Assembly (NCBI GenBank): GCA_963738665.1
Contig: CAVTXL010000005.1
Location: forward strand, 62,001 to 126,000
DNA: 64,000 bases
Direction of reading: 5' to 3'
Source: JABDGM01 sp963738665
Lineage (GTDB): Bacteria > Planctomycetota > Planctomycetia > Pirellulales > Lacipirellulaceae
Positions 48,537 through 58,383 of the stretch are shown one piece after another; position 1 is the stretch's first letter; each line of letters opens with the position of its first letter. The translations under genes were made by a program, and so were the position numbers. The notes beneath the pieces were generated by a model. That model ran no database searches and was not told where the DNA came from. It saw only the letters and a program-made list of their open reading frames with translations.

Positions 48537-49192
48537 TACCGGATTCCCCTTCTACTGTTTTCCGAGCTTGCTCAGTTTCCGAGCTTCACTCAGTTGCCGC
48601 ACACAGGCCGACGGTTCCGTCGGTGCGACCTGTTCTCGAGGTGAGCGACTTACGCGGCTCCGCCTGTCCTACCAACACGGATCGTGCAATGCCCACCAGC
48701 ACAGCCTGCCGTTTGAAAACTCAGCTGCCGCAGGCCGAAGAATTCATCCATTCGGTGCTAGCCCGACGACCGCTCCGATTCCTCCCATCCTAATCGGTCG
48801 GTGAAAACGCGTCAAATTCTTGGTAGCTGGGAGGTTGCGGCAATTGGGCGAGACCGAGCCGGCTTGGTAACGTCACTCGAAAACCCGTCAAAACCGGCAG
48901 GATTATGCGAAACTGAGTAGCCAGCTTGTGCACGCCGCGGACGCCCCCAGCCCCGGCGCGGGACGACTTACCATTTCCGCAGCAGAGCGATGCTGATATT
49001 CGCGCCCCAACGAAGCGTTAATTCGGAGAGGCTAGGCAATGCTTGCCGCTTTTGTCGAAAGTTTTGGTTCTTCCGCAGGTACCGGTCCGATAGTTGATTC
49101 CGAGTGGCCAAGTGGTGCACGCGGCGAGGTGCTATCGCCGCTGCCGAAGCCATCCGGTCGCGAATAGCGCCGCAGTCGTAGGGGGATCATCG
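48537..49192. other. Intergenic region between the giant protease and the barrel gene
   Basis: About 650 bases separating divergently transcribed genes, so both promoters should be here. An imperfect direct repeat TTTCCGAGCTT...CTCAG occurs twice at about 48559-48594. No open frame with a convincing start was found, and no -35/-10 pair stands out. Confidence 0.4.
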
Positions 49193-50542
49193 ATGCACGT
49201 TCGATCGTTGTCATTGCAAACACTCATCGCCTCTTCCCAAGCCTGGAGGCTGGCGGCGGCCCTCTACGCGATCACGGCGCTCAGCGCGCCAGCCACCGCT
49301 CAAATGCCTTCCAGTATGGCGAGCGCCTATTCCGGCCAACCAACGCCGCGCGTTGACGCGTATGGAAACACGTTCGTGACGCCAGCCGCTTTCAACCAGC
49401 CGTGCGATTGTGGCGCGAACGGCGCCTATGGCGGCGATTGCGCTCCCGGTTGTGGACCGGGCGGCTTGGCGGCCTATCCGGGACCGAACCCGATGGGGGC
49501 CGGCGGCACGTATCCGCCGGTTGGCTACGATCTGGCGGCCGACGCTGGCGCGGAATGTTACGGCATGGACCAGCGCGGCCCGCACTACTGGGACGTCCGC
49601 GCTGAGTACGTCAACCTCACGCGCGATAACTCGTTCAACCAAGATGTCGCATTCACAAGCTTTGGCGTCCAGGGCCCCATCGTCTTAGATAGCAACCAGC
49701 TCGACGTCGACGAAGCCTCAGGCTTTCGCATCCTGGGGCGCTACGATATTTGCCCGTTGGCCGTGCTAGAGTTCGGCTACATGGGGATCTTCGACTGGAA
49801 CGCCGGCGCCTCGTTCACCGACCCGATGCCTGTCGACACGGACACGGGGAACCTGTATTCGCTGTTTTCGCAGTTCGGCTCCAACCCGGCGACCGTGACC
49901 GTTCCTGACGGGCCGATGCCCGAAAGCGAGCGGTCGATCACTCAGAGCATTTCCCTCGAGACCAAGTTGCACTCCGCAGAAATCAGCTATCGCCGCTACT
50001 GGGTCGGCTTCATCCCGCGGGTTAGCGGCACCATTTTGGCCGGCTTCCGGTACACGAAACTAGAAGAAGAGTTTCATTTCCGCAGCTTTGGCGAAGCGTC
50101 GATGGACTACATGACGAACGCGAACAACAACCTGGCAGGCTTCCAAACCGGCGGCGACATCTGGGTATCGCTGCTGCAGGGCCTGCGCGTCGGCTCCGAA
50201 GGCAAAGTTGGACTGTACAACAATCACTACACGTTGACGAACGTCGTATCGACCTCGCCGACGGCTGGCACCCCGCCGGATTTGGCGGAATCGTTTCACC
50301 AGAACCAGCCGGCCCTGATCACCGAGGCTAGCGCCGACGTCGTCGCCGACGTACTGCCCAGCTTGTCGCTGCGGGCTGGCTACGAGGTTCTCTATATGAA
50401 CTCGCTGGTGCTGGCTGGCGACAACTTCAACACCGCATCGCCATACGGACTGCCGGGCCAGACGCCGCGTATCCCTTTCCTCTTTGATCAAGGCGACGCT
50501 TTTATGCACGGCTTCCATGCCGGCTTGGAATACATCTGGTAG
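49193..50542 (+). CDS. BBP7-like outer-membrane beta-barrel protein
   Basis: 449 residues. Signal peptide MHVRSLSLQTLIASSQAW... ending ATAQ. A cysteine/glycine-rich linker follows (CDCGANGAYGGDCAPGCGPGG). The barrel-type body includes HYWDVRAEYVNLTRD, RILGRYDICPLAVLEFGYMG, AEISYRRYWVGFIPRVSGTILAGFRYTKLEEEF, and it ends in aromatic FHAGLEYIW, typical for the C-terminal beta-signal. This is the planctomycete BBP7 porin-like family; some members are very abundant surface proteins. GGGGGA precedes the start by six bases. Pore function is inferred. Confidence 0.85.
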   Translation: MHVRSLSLQTLIASSQAWRLAAALYAITALSAPATAQMPSSMASAYSGQPTPRVDAYGNTFVTPAAFNQPCDCGANGAYGGDCAPGCGPGGLAAYPGPNPMGAGGTYPPVGYDLAADAGAECYGMDQRGPHYWDVRAEYVNLTRDNSFNQDVAFTSFGVQGPIVLDSNQLDVDEASGFRILGRYDICPLAVLEFGYMGIFDWNAGASFTDPMPVDTDTGNLYSLFSQFGSNPATVTVPDGPMPESERSITQSISLETKLHSAEISYRRYWVGFIPRVSGTILAGFRYTKLEEEFHFRSFGEASMDYMTNANNNLAGFQTGGDIWVSLLQGLRVGSEGKVGLYNNHYTLTNVVSTSPTAGTPPDLAESFHQNQPALITEASADVVADVLPSLSLRAGYEVLYMNSLVLAGDNFNTASPYGLPGQTPRIPFLFDQGDAFMHGFHAGLEYIW

Positions 50543-50900
50543 GCATCCACCCAAACGATTCGCGAGACCCTCGAGCGCGGCGTGCCCTCGGTAGCTGCCG
50601 AAGCCGTGCCGCATGCGAGCGGTCTTACTGGCGAGCGGGCGGCCCGGCGCTGCCGCTCGAGCTACTCTCGATCGCGAATCCGAGCAGTTTGCCGTTTCTG
50701 GCGACGAGCGAGAGAACCCGGCGCCGGCGTGGCGTGTCCTCTCAAACCGGCCCGCCTTTGTGGGTCGCCCGCTCGAAATGAGCGGCCGGCGATTGGCTCC
50801 ACTTGTTTCGCAGCGCGACAAGGTATAATAGAATTACGGCGAGCCAGTGCGTGGGGCCGCTGGCTGACCTTTTCTCGCAGCCTTGGAGAATTCTTACCTA
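50543..50900. other. Intergenic region, nothing evident
   Basis: About 360 bases between the barrel gene and hflX. Open frames here are short and without family similarity. A weak palindrome with CGGCGTGCCCTCGG was looked at but no clear terminator or repeat could be supported. Confidence 0.4.
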
Positions 50901-52241
50901 GTGAAAGACACGGAACGCAAGCACGGCGTGCAATCGGAATCGGCCGTGATCGTCGGCGTTGATCTTCCCAATCGCGAGTTCCCGTTCGACGACTTGGACG
51001 AGCTCGCCGGCTTGGCCGAAACGGCCGGGGCCGAGGTCGTGGGCCGGCTCACGCAACGCCGCCAGGCGCCAGACCAGACCACTTATCTCGGCAAGGGCAA
51101 GCTCGAACAGCTCGAAATGATGCTGCGGGCAACCGACGCGGATGTCGTGATCTTTGACAATGATCTATCCCCGGCCCAGATTCGAAATCTCGAATCCGCC
51201 CTGGAAGTTAAGGTGCTCGATCGCACGGAAGTGATTCTCGATATTTTCTCGACGCGCGCCCAAACGCACGAGGCCCGCCTGGCCGTGGAACTTGCCCAGC
51301 TCGAGTATTCCCTGCCGCGGCTGAAGCGGATGTGGACCCACTTGTCCCGCATCAAGGCCGGCGTCGGCATGCGTGGCCCTGGCGAAAAGCAGCTCGAAAC
51401 CGACCGCCGCCTCGTCGAAAAGCGGATCGTCGATCTGCGCCGCGAAATGGACAAGATTCTGCATCGCAAAGAGCGCGAGGTGGCTGCTCGCTCCGACCGC
51501 ATGACCGTCTCGCTCGTCGGCTACACAAACGCCGGCAAGAGCACGCTTTTGAACAAGCTCACGGGCGCCGACGAACTGGCCGAGGACAAGCTGTTTGCGA
51601 CGCTCGACACGCGCACCCGCCGCTGGCAATTGCCCGGCTGGGGGCCGGTGCTTTTGAGCGATACCGTCGGTTTCATTCGCGACCTGCCGCACAACTTGAT
51701 CGCCAGCTTCCGCGCCACGCTCGAAGAGGCCCGCCAGGCGGACCTGCTCTTGCACGTGGCCGACGCCAGCAATCCGGCTGCACTGCGTCAAATCGCGGCC
51801 GTGTACACCGTGCTCGAAGAGCTTGGCATTCGCGAGAAGGATACGATTCTCGTACTCAACCAAGTGGATCGCATCCACGAACCGGGCCCGCTCGCGGTGC
51901 TCACGCAGCGATATCCGTCGGCGATTGAAATCAGTGCCAAAACAGGCGCAGGGTCGTCGCGCTTGGCCGCCGCCGTAAGCGAGGCGCTCAGTCATCACTT
52001 TCTCGACGTGGACGTGGAGACGGGCGTCGAAAACGGGCGGCTGCTGGCGTATTTGGCCCAGCACGGCGAAATTCTCAGTCGCACGTATACCGACGGCCGC
52101 GTGTCGGTCCACTGCCGCATGCCGCGGAAGAACCTGGGCCGCATTTCACCGCGTGAAGCGGCCATCCGCCTGCGGTCGACTGGCTCTTTTCCAAAACGAA
52201 ACGAACGGCGACGGCCATGTCGCGACCGAGGAATGCGATAA
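50901..52241 (+). CDS. hflX: GTPase HflX
   Basis: Ribosome-associated GTPase that splits stalled 50S-containing complexes. 446 residues. The N-terminal HflX domain has VGRLTQRRQAPDQTTYLGKGKLEQL and DIFSTRAQTHEARLAVELAQLEY, the linker has GMRGPGEKQLETDRR, and the G1 motif GYTNAGKST starts at residue 207. G3 is DTVGFIRDLP, G4 is NQVD. The end is a short basic tail. The GTG at 50901-50903 is preferred to the TTG at 50883. It is followed after 99 bases by a DUF4058 gene. Confidence 0.95.
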   Translation: MKDTERKHGVQSESAVIVGVDLPNREFPFDDLDELAGLAETAGAEVVGRLTQRRQAPDQTTYLGKGKLEQLEMMLRATDADVVIFDNDLSPAQIRNLESALEVKVLDRTEVILDIFSTRAQTHEARLAVELAQLEYSLPRLKRMWTHLSRIKAGVGMRGPGEKQLETDRRLVEKRIVDLRREMDKILHRKEREVAARSDRMTVSLVGYTNAGKSTLLNKLTGADELAEDKLFATLDTRTRRWQLPGWGPVLLSDTVGFIRDLPHNLIASFRATLEEARQADLLLHVADASNPAALRQIAAVYTVLEELGIREKDTILVLNQVDRIHEPGPLAVLTQRYPSAIEISAKTGAGSSRLAAAVSEALSHHFLDVDVETGVENGRLLAYLAQHGEILSRTYTDGRVSVHCRMPRKNLGRISPREAAIRLRSTGSFPKRNERRRPCRDRGMR

Positions 52242-52340
52242 GATGCTAGGCGCCGGCCGAGTTGCCTAGGGACAACTCAGCGGGGAGAATGTTAGCGTCA
52301 GGCGAGCGGCGTAAAACTGCAATTCCGCGAGGGCCAACCA

Positions 52341-53150
52341 TTGCCTAGTGCATTTCCCGTGATGGATCCCTATTTGGAAGCCCATTGGGGAAATATCCAC
52401 ACGCGCCTTGTCACATACGCTAGTGACGAGCTTCGCAGCCATCTGCCGGCCGATCTGCGGGCCCGGATCGAAGAACGCGTCTACGTGCAAGCAGATGATC
52501 GCCCGGTGCGGTCCATTAACCCCGACGTGCAAATCATCGAGCGGCCGCACACGGAGAGGTCGGCGTTTGCCGGCGATGCGGGCGGTGTAGCCGTAGTTGA
52601 GGAAGTCGTTACAGAGCCAATTGTGCTGCGCGTGCTGTCCGAGGAAAAAACGGAAGGCTTAATCGAGATTCGGGAAGTGGGCAGCGGCGGCCGGGTGATT
52701 ACCGTCATCGAGTTTCTCAGTCCGTCGAACAAGATGCCCGGCGACGGTAAAGAGTTGTATCTGAGAAAGCAGCAGGAACTGTATGCTGCGGAAGTTAATT
52801 CGGTGGAGGTCGATCTACTGCGAGGCGGCGAATACGTCCTGGCCTGTCCCGAGGGCATGATACCGACGCCCTATCTCAAGACGTATCGCATCTGCGTTCG
52901 TCGTGCGAGCCAGTTTCGTTCCTACGAATGGTATTCCGCTGCGCTGCGTGAGCCGCTGCCGACAATTCTTATCCCTTTGCGCGCGACCGATCAAGATGCG
53001 CGATTGAATCTGCAGGCCCTGATTCAAAAGTGCTATGAAAACGACAACTACGACGATATCGACTACCATCGAGAACCGCGCCCGCCGCTCCGTGACGTCG
53101 AAGCGCCGTGGGCTGCTGCCCTGCTCCGGGAAAAAGGGCGGCGCGGTTGA
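52341..53150 (+). CDS. DUF4058 family protein
   Basis: 269 residues, starting on a TTG (MPSAFPVMDPYLEAHWG), the family N-terminus (MPSPFPGMDPYLE) that fixes the start. Further landmarks are GLIEIREVGSGGRVITVIEFLSPSNKMPGDG, the likely restriction-nuclease-like core with Glu and Lys, and AALREPLPTILIPLRATDQDA. Function unknown; homologues are frequent in cyanobacteria and planctomycetes. It ends three bases before the SDR gene. Confidence 0.9.
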   Translation: MPSAFPVMDPYLEAHWGNIHTRLVTYASDELRSHLPADLRARIEERVYVQADDRPVRSINPDVQIIERPHTERSAFAGDAGGVAVVEEVVTEPIVLRVLSEEKTEGLIEIREVGSGGRVITVIEFLSPSNKMPGDGKELYLRKQQELYAAEVNSVEVDLLRGGEYVLACPEGMIPTPYLKTYRICVRRASQFRSYEWYSAALREPLPTILIPLRATDQDARLNLQALIQKCYENDNYDDIDYHREPRPPLRDVEAPWAAALLREKGRRG

Positions 53151-53153
53151 CTC

Positions 53154-53938
53154 ATGCCTCGTCGCTCTCTCCAAAACCGGCGAGCACTCGTCACCGGCGC
53201 ATCGAGCGGCATTGGCCGGGCGTTGGCCCTGGAACTGGCGCGTCACGGCGCCGAGCTCGTCCTGGTCGCGCAGCGCGAAGAGAGGCTCGCCAAATTAGCA
53301 CGACAGATCGAAGCTCAATTCGGCCGGCGCACTGTGGCCGTGGCCGGCGACATCACGGATCCGCAGATTCGTCGGCACCCGTCGATGCGGCCGTGCGAGA
53401 ATTGGGCGGGCTCGACATTCTCGTCAACAACGCCGGCATCTCCGCCCATGGCCGATTTGCGACGGCCGACCCGCGCACCTGCGGCCGATCATGGAAGTCA
53501 ATTTTTTCGCCCGTCGAACTGATCCGCGTCGCCCTGCCCGCGCTGCGCAATGGCCGCCAGCCGATCATCGTGAACATTGGCTCAATCCTCGGCGAGCGCG
53601 GCTGCCCGCATAAGAGCGAGTACTCGGCCAGCAAGTTTGCCCTGCACGGCTTCAGCGATGCCTTGCGGGCTGAGTTGTCTCGCGACGGAATGGATGTGCT
53701 TGTTGTTGCAGCCGGACCGACGGAGACGGAGCACTTCGAAAGGTTGCTCGAAGACAAGGGCGACTTGCCGTGGGGCGAACCGCGGCGGTCACCGCCAGAG
53801 CGCGTCGCCCAAGCCGTCGTGCGAGCGATTGAGACGGGAAGGCACGAAATTGTCACTGACCGGCGCAGTTGGTGGTGGCTACTTTTGAACCGGATCTCGC
53901 CCCGGTTGGTGGATTCCATCATGGCTCGTTACGGATAA
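53154..53938 (+). CDS. Short-chain dehydrogenase/reductase, with several frame changes
   Basis: NAD(P)-dependent SDR of about 261 residues. It starts MPRRSLQNRRALVTGASSG; the Rossmann loop is TGASSGIG. A frame change at about 53370 brings in VDAAVRELGGLDILVNNAGISAHG. Two further compensating ones near 53480-53515 give LRPIMEVNFFAPVELIRVALPAL. The catalytic block is YSASKFA, and the substrate region is GPTETEHFERLL. C-terminal SWWWLLLNRISPRLVD suggests membrane association. It probably shares a transcript with the DUF4058 gene. Substrate unknown. Confidence 0.82.
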
Positions 53939-54002
53939 TGGGCAATCGATCGCAGCGCGACGCCCCGCGCACTCGTCCCCTGTCAAGCGACGCCCTGCTT
54001 GG

Positions 54003-54167
54003 CCCTGCCATTTTGACAAGCGGCCCTTTCTTGGGGGAGGCCCGCAAACTCGGCAGTGACGCCCTAAATTCTTATTTTTCAAGAACTTTTGGCCGCGGGG
54101 CTTTCGCCGGCACGGAGCTTGCGTCATATTGCTGAGTCCCAGGCTGCGCCTGTCAAAAATGGCAGGG
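54003..54167. promoter_or_regulatory. Inverted pair of TTGACA-containing boxes upstream of groEL1
   Basis: CCCTGCCATTTTGACA at 54003-54018 and its reverse TGTCAAAAATGGCAGGG at 54151-54167 differ by one T. They flank about 130 bases of the groEL1 leader region. No CIRCE (TTAGCACTC-N9-GAGTGCTAA) is present. The function of the pair is unknown; a regulator binding site is possible. Confidence 0.45.
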
Positions 54168-54178
54168 CCGCGGCCCGT

Positions 54179-54206
54179 CTTGGCTTCTTTTTGCTTTGCC
54201 CCATTG
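54179..54206 (+). promoter_or_regulatory. Sigma-32-like heat-shock promoter candidate for groEL1
   Basis: CTTGGC (54179-54184), 14 bases, then CCCCAT (54199-54204). The E. coli sigma-32 consensus is CTTGAA, 13-16 bases, CCCCAT. It lies about 50 bases before the GTG start of groEL1. The candidate rests on sequence similarity only; a planctomycete RpoH regulon is not assumed. Confidence 0.45.
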
Positions 54207-54256
54207 GTCCGTCGCGGCGGACATTTCATATAACAGTTCAATTGGAGGATTCTTCT

Positions 54257-55937
54257 GTGGCAGCAAAACAAATGGTCTTCGATGCCGAGGCCCGGGCGCC
54301 GCTTGCGGCCGGCGTCGAAAAACTGGCCCGAGCCGTTCGCAGCACGCTCGGCCCTCGCGGGCGTAACGTCGTGTTGGACAAAGGCTGGGGCTCGCCCAAA
54401 GTGACCAAAGACGGCGTTACCGTGGCGGAAGACATTGAACTCGACGACCCGTACGAGAATCTGGGCGCCCAACTGGTAAAAGAGGCGGCCAGCAAGACGA
54501 ACGACGTCGCTGGCGACGGCACGACGACTGCCACCGTGCTCGCCGAAGGCATCTTCCGCGAGGGCCTCAAGATGATCGCCGCCGGCGCCGACCCGATGGC
54601 TCTCAGCCGCGGCATCCAGAAGGCGGCCGCAGCCGTTTGCGAAGCAATCGAAAAGCAGGCCGAGCCGATTGACGTCAAAGATAAGAAGCGGCTCTTGCAA
54701 GTCGCCTCACTGGCGGGCAACAACGACCCCGCCATCGGGACGTTCCTGGCCGATGCATTCACGAAGGTCGGCAAAGACGGCGTGATCACGGTCGAAGAAG
54801 GCCGCGGCAACGAAACGACCGTTGAGGTCGTCGAGGGCATGCAGTTTGATCGCGGCTTTCTGTCGCCGCACTTCGTGACGAATCCCGACGAGCAAACGGT
54901 CGAGTTCGAAAACTGCCTGATCCTCGTCTTTGAAGAAAAGATCTCGAGCGCTAAGAATCTGGTACCGATTCTGGAAGCCGTCTCGAAGGCCGGCAAACCG
55001 CTCTTGGTCATTGCCGAAGACGTCGACGGCGAGGCACTGGCAACTCTCGTCGTGAACAAGCTCCGCGGCATTTTGAATGTGTGTGCGGTGAAGGCCCCAG
55101 GCTACGGCGACCGTCGCAAGGCCATGCTGGGCGACATCGCGATCCTCACCGGCGGCACGGCGATCTTCAAAGACCTGGGCATCAAGCTCGACGGAATCAA
55201 ACTGTCGGACCTCGGCAAGGCCAAGAAGATCATCATCAACAACGACAACACGACGATCGTCGGCGGCGCGGGCGGCAAGGAAGCGATCACCGGCCGGGCC
55301 GAGCAGATTCGCCGCGAGATTGAAAACACCGACAGCGACTACGATCGCGAAAAGCTGCAAGAGCGTTTGGCCAAGCTGGCCGGCGGCGTGGCGCAGATCA
55401 AAGTCGGCGCAGCGACCGAGTCGGAGCTCAAGGAGCGCAAAGCGCTGTTTGACGACGCCCGCTCGGCGACTCAGGCGGCACTTGCCGAAGGGATCGTGGC
55501 CGGCGGCGGCGTGGCCCTGCTCCGCTGCGAGAAAGTCGTCAAGAAGCTCGGGCTCGAAGGTGACGAGAAGCATGGCGGCGAGATCGTGTCGAACGTGCTC
55601 CATCATCCGCTGAAGTACATCGCTGAGAACGCCGGCGCCGACGGCGACGTGGTGGTCAACCGCGTCCGCCAGATGAAGGGCAAGAACGAAGGCTTTAACG
55701 CCGACAAGGACGAGTACGGCGATCTGATGGCCGCCGGCATCGTCGATCCGGCCAAGGTCGTGCGGACCGCCCTGCAAAACGCGGCCAGCGTCGCGGCGCC
55801 TGCTCTTGACGACCGACTCGCTCGTGACCGAAATCCCCAAGGAAGAAGAAGAGCCGGCCGGCCACGGCCACGACCACGGCGGTGGAATGGGCGGCATGGG
55901 CATGGGAGGAATGGGCGGCATGGGCGGGATGATGTAA
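54257..55937 (+). CDS. groEL1: Chaperonin GroEL, copy 1 (with Gly-Met-rich tail)
   Basis: 60-kDa chaperonin. The start is GTG (VAAKQMVFDAEARAPLAAGVEKLA) with GGAGG eight bases upstream. Family landmarks: LGPRGRNVVLDKGWGSPKVTKDGVTVAEDIELDDPYENLGAQL, AGDGTTTATVLAEGIF, EDVDGEALATLVVNKLRG, GYGDRRKAMLGDIAILTGG and DREKLQERLAKLAGGVAQIKVG. A frame change at about 55800 restores LLLTTDSLVTEIPKEEEEP and a tail with HGHDHGG followed by GGM repeats ending GMM at 55935. About 560 residues. The first gene of a groEL-groES-groEL cluster. Confidence 0.95.
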
Positions 55938-55943
55938 AGAAGA

Positions 55944-56028
55944 TGGCTATCGGCTGTCGGCTTTCGGCTGTCAGCCATGCAGGGCCTCTTGTGTCTGGCT
56001 GAAAGCTGATAGCCGATAGCTGACAGCC
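55944..56028. repeat. Hairpin repeat of the 'GGCTATCGGCT' word family
   Basis: TGGCTATCGGCTGTCGGCTTTCGGCTGTCAGCCA and the downstream TGGCTGAAAGCTGATAGCCG... are reverse-complement arms around ATGCAGGGCCTCTTGTGTC. Located between groEL1 and groES. A related segment is at 39985-40020. Confidence 0.65.
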
Positions 56029-56101
56029 TTTGGTTCGTAGCTGAGAGATTCAGAACACAAATCCATCGAACATATTCAAATCAATTATCACAGGAGCAAT
56101 C

Positions 56102-56401
56102 ATGTCCAAAATCAAACTTCGCCCGCTCGATGATCGGGTTGTCGTGGAAACGTTGGAAGCCGAGGAAGTCACGGCCGGCGGCATTGTGCTGCCCGATGCA
56201 GCCCAGGAAAAGCCCCAGCGCGGCAAGGTGATCGCCACTGGCCCTGGCAAGCTGCTCGACAGCGGCAACCGCGGTGAGCTATCGGTGAAAATCGGCGACG
56301 AAGTCATCTTCGGCAAGTACGGCGGATCGGAAGTCGAAGTCGACGGCGAGGAGTATAAGATCCTCCGCGAGAGTGACATCTTGGCGAAAGTGGTCAGTTG
56401 A
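56102..56401 (+). CDS. groES: Co-chaperonin GroES
   Basis: Ninety-nine residues, MSKIKLRPLDDRVVVETLEAEE, with the mobile-loop region TAGGIVLPDAAQEKPQRGKVIATG and the C-terminal EVDGEEYKILRESDILAKVV. CAGGAG lies just before the ATG. It forms the lid of the GroEL chamber. It sits between two groEL copies, so it can serve both. Confidence 0.96.
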   Translation: MSKIKLRPLDDRVVVETLEAEEVTAGGIVLPDAAQEKPQRGKVIATGPGKLLDSGNRGELSVKIGDEVIFGKYGGSEVEVDGEEYKILRESDILAKVVS

Positions 56402-56410
56402 TTGGAAGAG

Positions 56411-56500
56411 AAATTGCAAATTGCAGATTTGAAATTGAAGGGGACTGAGAGTTAATTCCAATTTGCAATTTGCAATGTTCAATTTGCAATTTGCAATTTT
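56411..56500. repeat. A/T-rich word repeat 'AATTTGCAATTTGC'
   Basis: AATTGCAAATTGCAGATTTG at the left, and three to four runs of AATTTGCAATTTGC to the right, complementary to the left part. It occupies the 135-base groES-groEL2 gap and is markedly more A/T-rich than the surroundings. Confidence 0.65.
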
Positions 56501-56536
56501 CTACGAACACATCATCAACTCATAGGAAGCGCAAAC

Positions 56537-58156
56537 GTGCCCAAACAACTTCTATTCGACGATGCCGCCCGGGCGAAGGTCCTGGCCGGCGTCGATAAGC
56601 TGGCCAACGCAGTGGCCATCACGCTCGGCCCGCGCGGCCGCAATGTGATTATCAACAAATCGTTCGGCGGCCCGACCGTCACCAAAGACGGCGTGACCGT
56701 CAGCAAGGAAATCGAGCTCGAAGACCCATTTGAGAACATGGGCGCCAAGCTTGTTCACGAAGTGGCCGACAAAACGTCGACGCTCGCCGGCGACGGCACC
56801 ACGACGGCCACTGTGCTAGCCCGCGCGATCCTGCGCGAGGGGACCCGCAACATTGTGGCCGGTAGCAACCCGATGGCCGTGCGGCGGGGCATCGAGAAGG
56901 CCGTTGCCGCCGCTGTTGAGAAGCTCGACAAGCTGTCGAAGAAGGTTTCCAGCAAACAGGAGATCGCCCACGTCGGCTCAATCAGCGCGAACAACGACGC
57001 CACGATCGGCGACCTCTTGGCGGACGCGATGGAAAAAGTCGGCAAGGACGGCGTGATCACCGTCGAGGAAGGCAAGACGACCGAGACGACGCTCGAATTC
57101 GTCGAGGGCATGCAGTTCGACAAGGGCTACATGTCGCCTTACTTCATCAACCAGCCAGCCACAATGGAGTGCCTGCTGGAAGATGCCTACCTGCTGATTC
57201 ACGAAAAGAAGATCAGCAACCTCCGCGAACTGCTGCCGATCCTGGAACAGGTCAGCCAAAAGGGCCGGCCGCTGATGATCATCGCCGAAGACGTCGAAGG
57301 CGAAGCGCTTGCGGCCTTGGTGGTGAACCGCCTGCGCGGCGTATTGAACGTCTGCGCCGCGAAGGCGCCCGGCTTCGGCGATCGTCGCAAAGCGATGCTC
57401 GGCGACATCGGCACGCTCACCGGCGGCACGGTGATCAGCGAGGACCTCGGCAAGAAGCTGGAAAACATCACGCTGGCCGAGCTTGGCCGCGCGAAGAAGA
57501 TCACCGCGACCAAGGACGCCACGACGATCGTCCAAGGCGCCGGCAGCAATGCCGACGTGCAGAAGCGGATCGAGCAGATTCGCAAGGCGATCGAGGCCAC
57601 GACGAGCGACTACGATCGCGAAAAGCTGCAAGAGCGGCTGGCCAAGCTCACCGGCGGCGTGGCGATCATTTCGGTCGGCGCGTCGAGCGAGGCCGACATG
57701 AAGCAGAAGAAGGCCCGTGTCGAAGACGCGCTGCATGCGACGCGTGCGGCCGTGGAAGAGGGCGTCCTGCCCGGCGGCGGCGTGGCCCTCTTGCGGTGCC
57801 GCGAGGCGGTCGAGGCGGCTCGCTCGGGTGCCAAGGGCGACGAGAAGATCGGCGTCGATATCGTGCTCGGCGTGCTCGATGCGCCGGTCCGGCAGATCGC
57901 GGAAAACTGCGGCCTGTCGGGCGGCGTCGTGGCCGACGAGATCAGCCAGAAATCGACGAACACCGGCTACGATGCGAATGCGGGCGAGTACGTCGACATG
58001 CTCAAGGCGGGCATCCTCGACCCGACCAAGGTGGTGAAAACGGCCCTGTCGAACGCGGCCAGCATCGCCGGCCTGCTGCTCACGACCACGGCCCTCGTCA
58101 CGAACTATGATTCCAAGGACGAGGCAAAAAAGGCGGTCGTCGGCAGCATCCGCTAG
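56537..58156 (+). CDS. groEL2: Chaperonin GroEL, copy 2 (without Gly-Met tail)
   Basis: 539 residues, uninterrupted. Starts GTG (PKQLLFDDAARAKVLAGVDKLAN), with AGGAAG just upstream. Standard blocks: LGPRGRNVIINKSFGGPTVTKDGVTVSKEI, AGDGTTTATVLARAIL, GMQFDKGYMSPYFI, GFGDRRKAMLGDIGTLTGG, and EGVLPGGGVALLRC. Unlike copy 1, the C-terminus ends TNYDSKDEAKKAVVGSIR with no GGM repeat. The 3' end abuts a GTGTAG repeat. A divergence of chamber tail and possibly of substrate range is suggested. Confidence 0.95.
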   Translation: MPKQLLFDDAARAKVLAGVDKLANAVAITLGPRGRNVIINKSFGGPTVTKDGVTVSKEIELEDPFENMGAKLVHEVADKTSTLAGDGTTTATVLARAILREGTRNIVAGSNPMAVRRGIEKAVAAAVEKLDKLSKKVSSKQEIAHVGSISANNDATIGDLLADAMEKVGKDGVITVEEGKTTETTLEFVEGMQFDKGYMSPYFINQPATMECLLEDAYLLIHEKKISNLRELLPILEQVSQKGRPLMIIAEDVEGEALAALVVNRLRGVLNVCAAKAPGFGDRRKAMLGDIGTLTGGTVISEDLGKKLENITLAELGRAKKITATKDATTIVQGAGSNADVQKRIEQIRKAIEATTSDYDREKLQERLAKLTGGVAIISVGASSEADMKQKKARVEDALHATRAAVEEGVLPGGGVALLRCREAVEAARSGAKGDEKIGVDIVLGVLDAPVRQIAENCGLSGGVVADEISQKSTNTGYDANAGEYVDMLKAGILDPTKVVKTALSNAASIAGLLLTTTALVTNYDSKDEAKKAVVGSIR

Positions 58157-58209
58157 TGTAGTCAGTTCGCTCCGCAAGATGGATCGCCGTTCGCAGAGCG
58201 ATGCGGCAC
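58156..58209. repeat. Palindromic repeat, family 'GTGTAG' (second copy)
   Basis: GTGTAGTCAGTTCGCTCCGC with a matching right half GTTCGCAGAGCG...GCGGCAC. It begins on the last base of the groEL2 stop codon. The first copy is at 2355-2406. Confidence 0.65.
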
Positions 58210-58238
58210 AGTCACGAAACAGGTTGACAGCCGCTTGT

Positions 58239-58269
58239 GGGCCACTTCGCCGTTGGGGCTAAGTGGCCC
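58239..58269. terminator. Hairpin after groEL2, possible terminator
   Basis: GGGCCACTT (58239-58247) and AAGTGGCCC (58261-58269) form a perfect nine-base stem with a 13-base loop. No T-run follows, so termination would need Rho or the hairpin may only stabilise the transcript. Confidence 0.4.
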
Positions 58270-58383
58270 GCTTGCATAAAATGTTAGTAGCAGGCACGCT
58301 CCGAGTGCCGTTGCGGCTGACTGACACGTTCCCGACGACGTGCGGCGAGGCGGCGCTTTGCGGCATCGCCGTTACGGCACACC

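Noticed and set aside
53939..54256. CIRCE element before groEL1
   Set aside because: TTAGCACTC-N9-GAGTGCTAA is not present on either strand; only the CCCTGCCATTTTGACA inverted pair and a sigma-32-like pair were found.
54089..54256. Longer N-terminus for groEL1 starting at 54089
   Set aside because: The translation upstream of VAAKQMVFD has no GroEL similarity, and GGAGG sits eight bases before the GTG at 54257.
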